NCBI GenBank assembly: GCA_964527315.1
Contig: CAZGOQ010000145.1
Coordinates: forward strand, 1 to 5,197
DNA: 5,197 nucleotides
Direction of reading: 5' to 3'
Source: HGM13006 sp964527315
GTDB lineage: Bacteria; Bacillota; Clostridia; Oscillospirales; Oscillospiraceae
Shown here: piece after piece, positions 4,884-5,197 of the stretch
Layout: each line of letters opens with the position of its first letter
Position numbering within the stretch: the stretch's first letter is position 1
Position numbers and translations under genes: made by a program
The notes under the pieces: generated by a model
The model's database searches: none
The model's input: the letters and a program-made list of their open reading frames with translations, nothing else
Told to the model about the DNA's origin: nothing

Positions 4884-5197
4884 ATGAAAGCAGCAGCATT
4901 TTATGGAAAAGGCGACGTACGTATTGAGGAACGTCCCATTCCTGTTCCCGGCCCCAATCAGCTGGTGGTGAAAATCGGCTATGTGGGCGTGTGCGGCACA
5001 GATGTGGAATTCTACAAGGGCGGCTATCCTCCCTTTATCCAGCTTCCCATGGTGCTGGGCCATGAGAATGTGGGTACGGTTTCCGCCGTAGGGGAGGGCG
5101 TGACCGACTTCCAGGTAGGAGACCGCATTCTTTGCGGCCCTCCCTCTCACTGTGCCGAAGACTGCCCCTCCTGCCAGCGGGGCGAGACCAACATCTG
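4884..5197 (+). CDS. Zinc-dependent medium-chain (MDR) alcohol dehydrogenase, N-terminal part, cut by window end
   Basis: ATG 4884 follows AAAAGGAG (4867-4874) at 9 bases; the ATG at 4877 is out of frame. 104 residues are visible of a family usually near 340-350. The N-terminal GroES-like domain is clear: MKAAAFYGKGDVRIEERPIP, then GVCGTD with C37 (catalytic zinc ligand), LGHENVGTV with H60-E61, and VGDRI. C94 and C97, with the next codon beginning TG (Cys, Trp or stop; Cys expected in this family at 105), fit the structural zinc lobe, with C90 as the likely first ligand in a slightly wider spacing than the usual C-x2-C-x2-C. The missing C-terminal half would hold the Rossmann NAD(P)-binding domain. 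It likely oxidises a secondary alcohol or polyol, or reduces the matching ketone, in the cytoplasm; the sorbitol/threonine dehydrogenase branch is as likely as other branches. Probably cotranscribed with the flavoprotein gene. Confidence 0.93.
   Translation, partial: MKAAAFYGKGDVRIEERPIPVPGPNQLVVKIGYVGVCGTDVEFYKGGYPPFIQLPMVLGHENVGTVSAVGEGVTDFQVGDRILCGPPSHCAEDCPSCQRGETNI

Overview
The window looks like a chromosomal segment of an anaerobic Firmicutes bacterium, probably a Clostridia-class gut or sediment species. This rests on purine-rich Shine-Dalgarno sequences (AAAGGAGG-like), a TTG start and a probable GTG start, a clean sigma-A-type promoter, moderately high GC with short intergenic gaps, and an oxidoreductase-rich gene set. 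The taxon is an inference; no rRNA or marker gene is present.

Region 1 (about 1-2520, + strand) is the 3' part of an operon that began upstream. It holds the C-terminal part of a flavodoxin-fold oxidoreductase with a collagen-like Gly/Pro repeat tract, then a double-hotdog MaoC/FAS1-dehydratase-like protein of about 459 residues, then a 144-residue protein of unknown function with a Pro/Gly-rich N-terminal insert and a predicted beta-rich C-terminal domain. A G.U-containing 15-bp stem-loop sits between the first two genes. A perfect 15-bp hairpin terminator closes the operon. All three proteins carry Pro/Gly/Ala-rich tracts.

Region 2 (about 2520-3807) holds a LysR-family regulator on the minus strand, converging on the first operon. 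It most likely starts at a TTG codon at 3604, not at the upstream ATG. Its roughly 200-bp divergent intergenic region contains a well-formed promoter facing right (TTCACA, 17 bp, TATACT), a plausible promoter facing left, and a 9-bp inverted repeat with one arm near each promoter. This is the expected layout for a LysR regulator controlling the divergent gene and itself.

Region 3 (3808-5197, + strand) starts with a 321-residue flavodoxin-fold oxidoreductase. It has an N-terminal four-cysteine cluster motif and a C-terminal CxxC...CxxC zinc-ribbon-like insert. It is followed, after about 110 bp with another imperfect stem-loop, by the N-terminal 104 residues of a zinc-dependent medium-chain (MDR) alcohol dehydrogenase cut by the window edge.

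Taken together the locus looks like an accessory catabolic or reductive module: two flavoproteins of different subtypes, an acyl-CoA hydratase-like enzyme, a zinc dehydrogenase and a LysR sensor. The substrate cannot be read from the sequence. The least explained elements are the small 144-residue protein and the Pro/Gly-rich tracts shared by the first operon.
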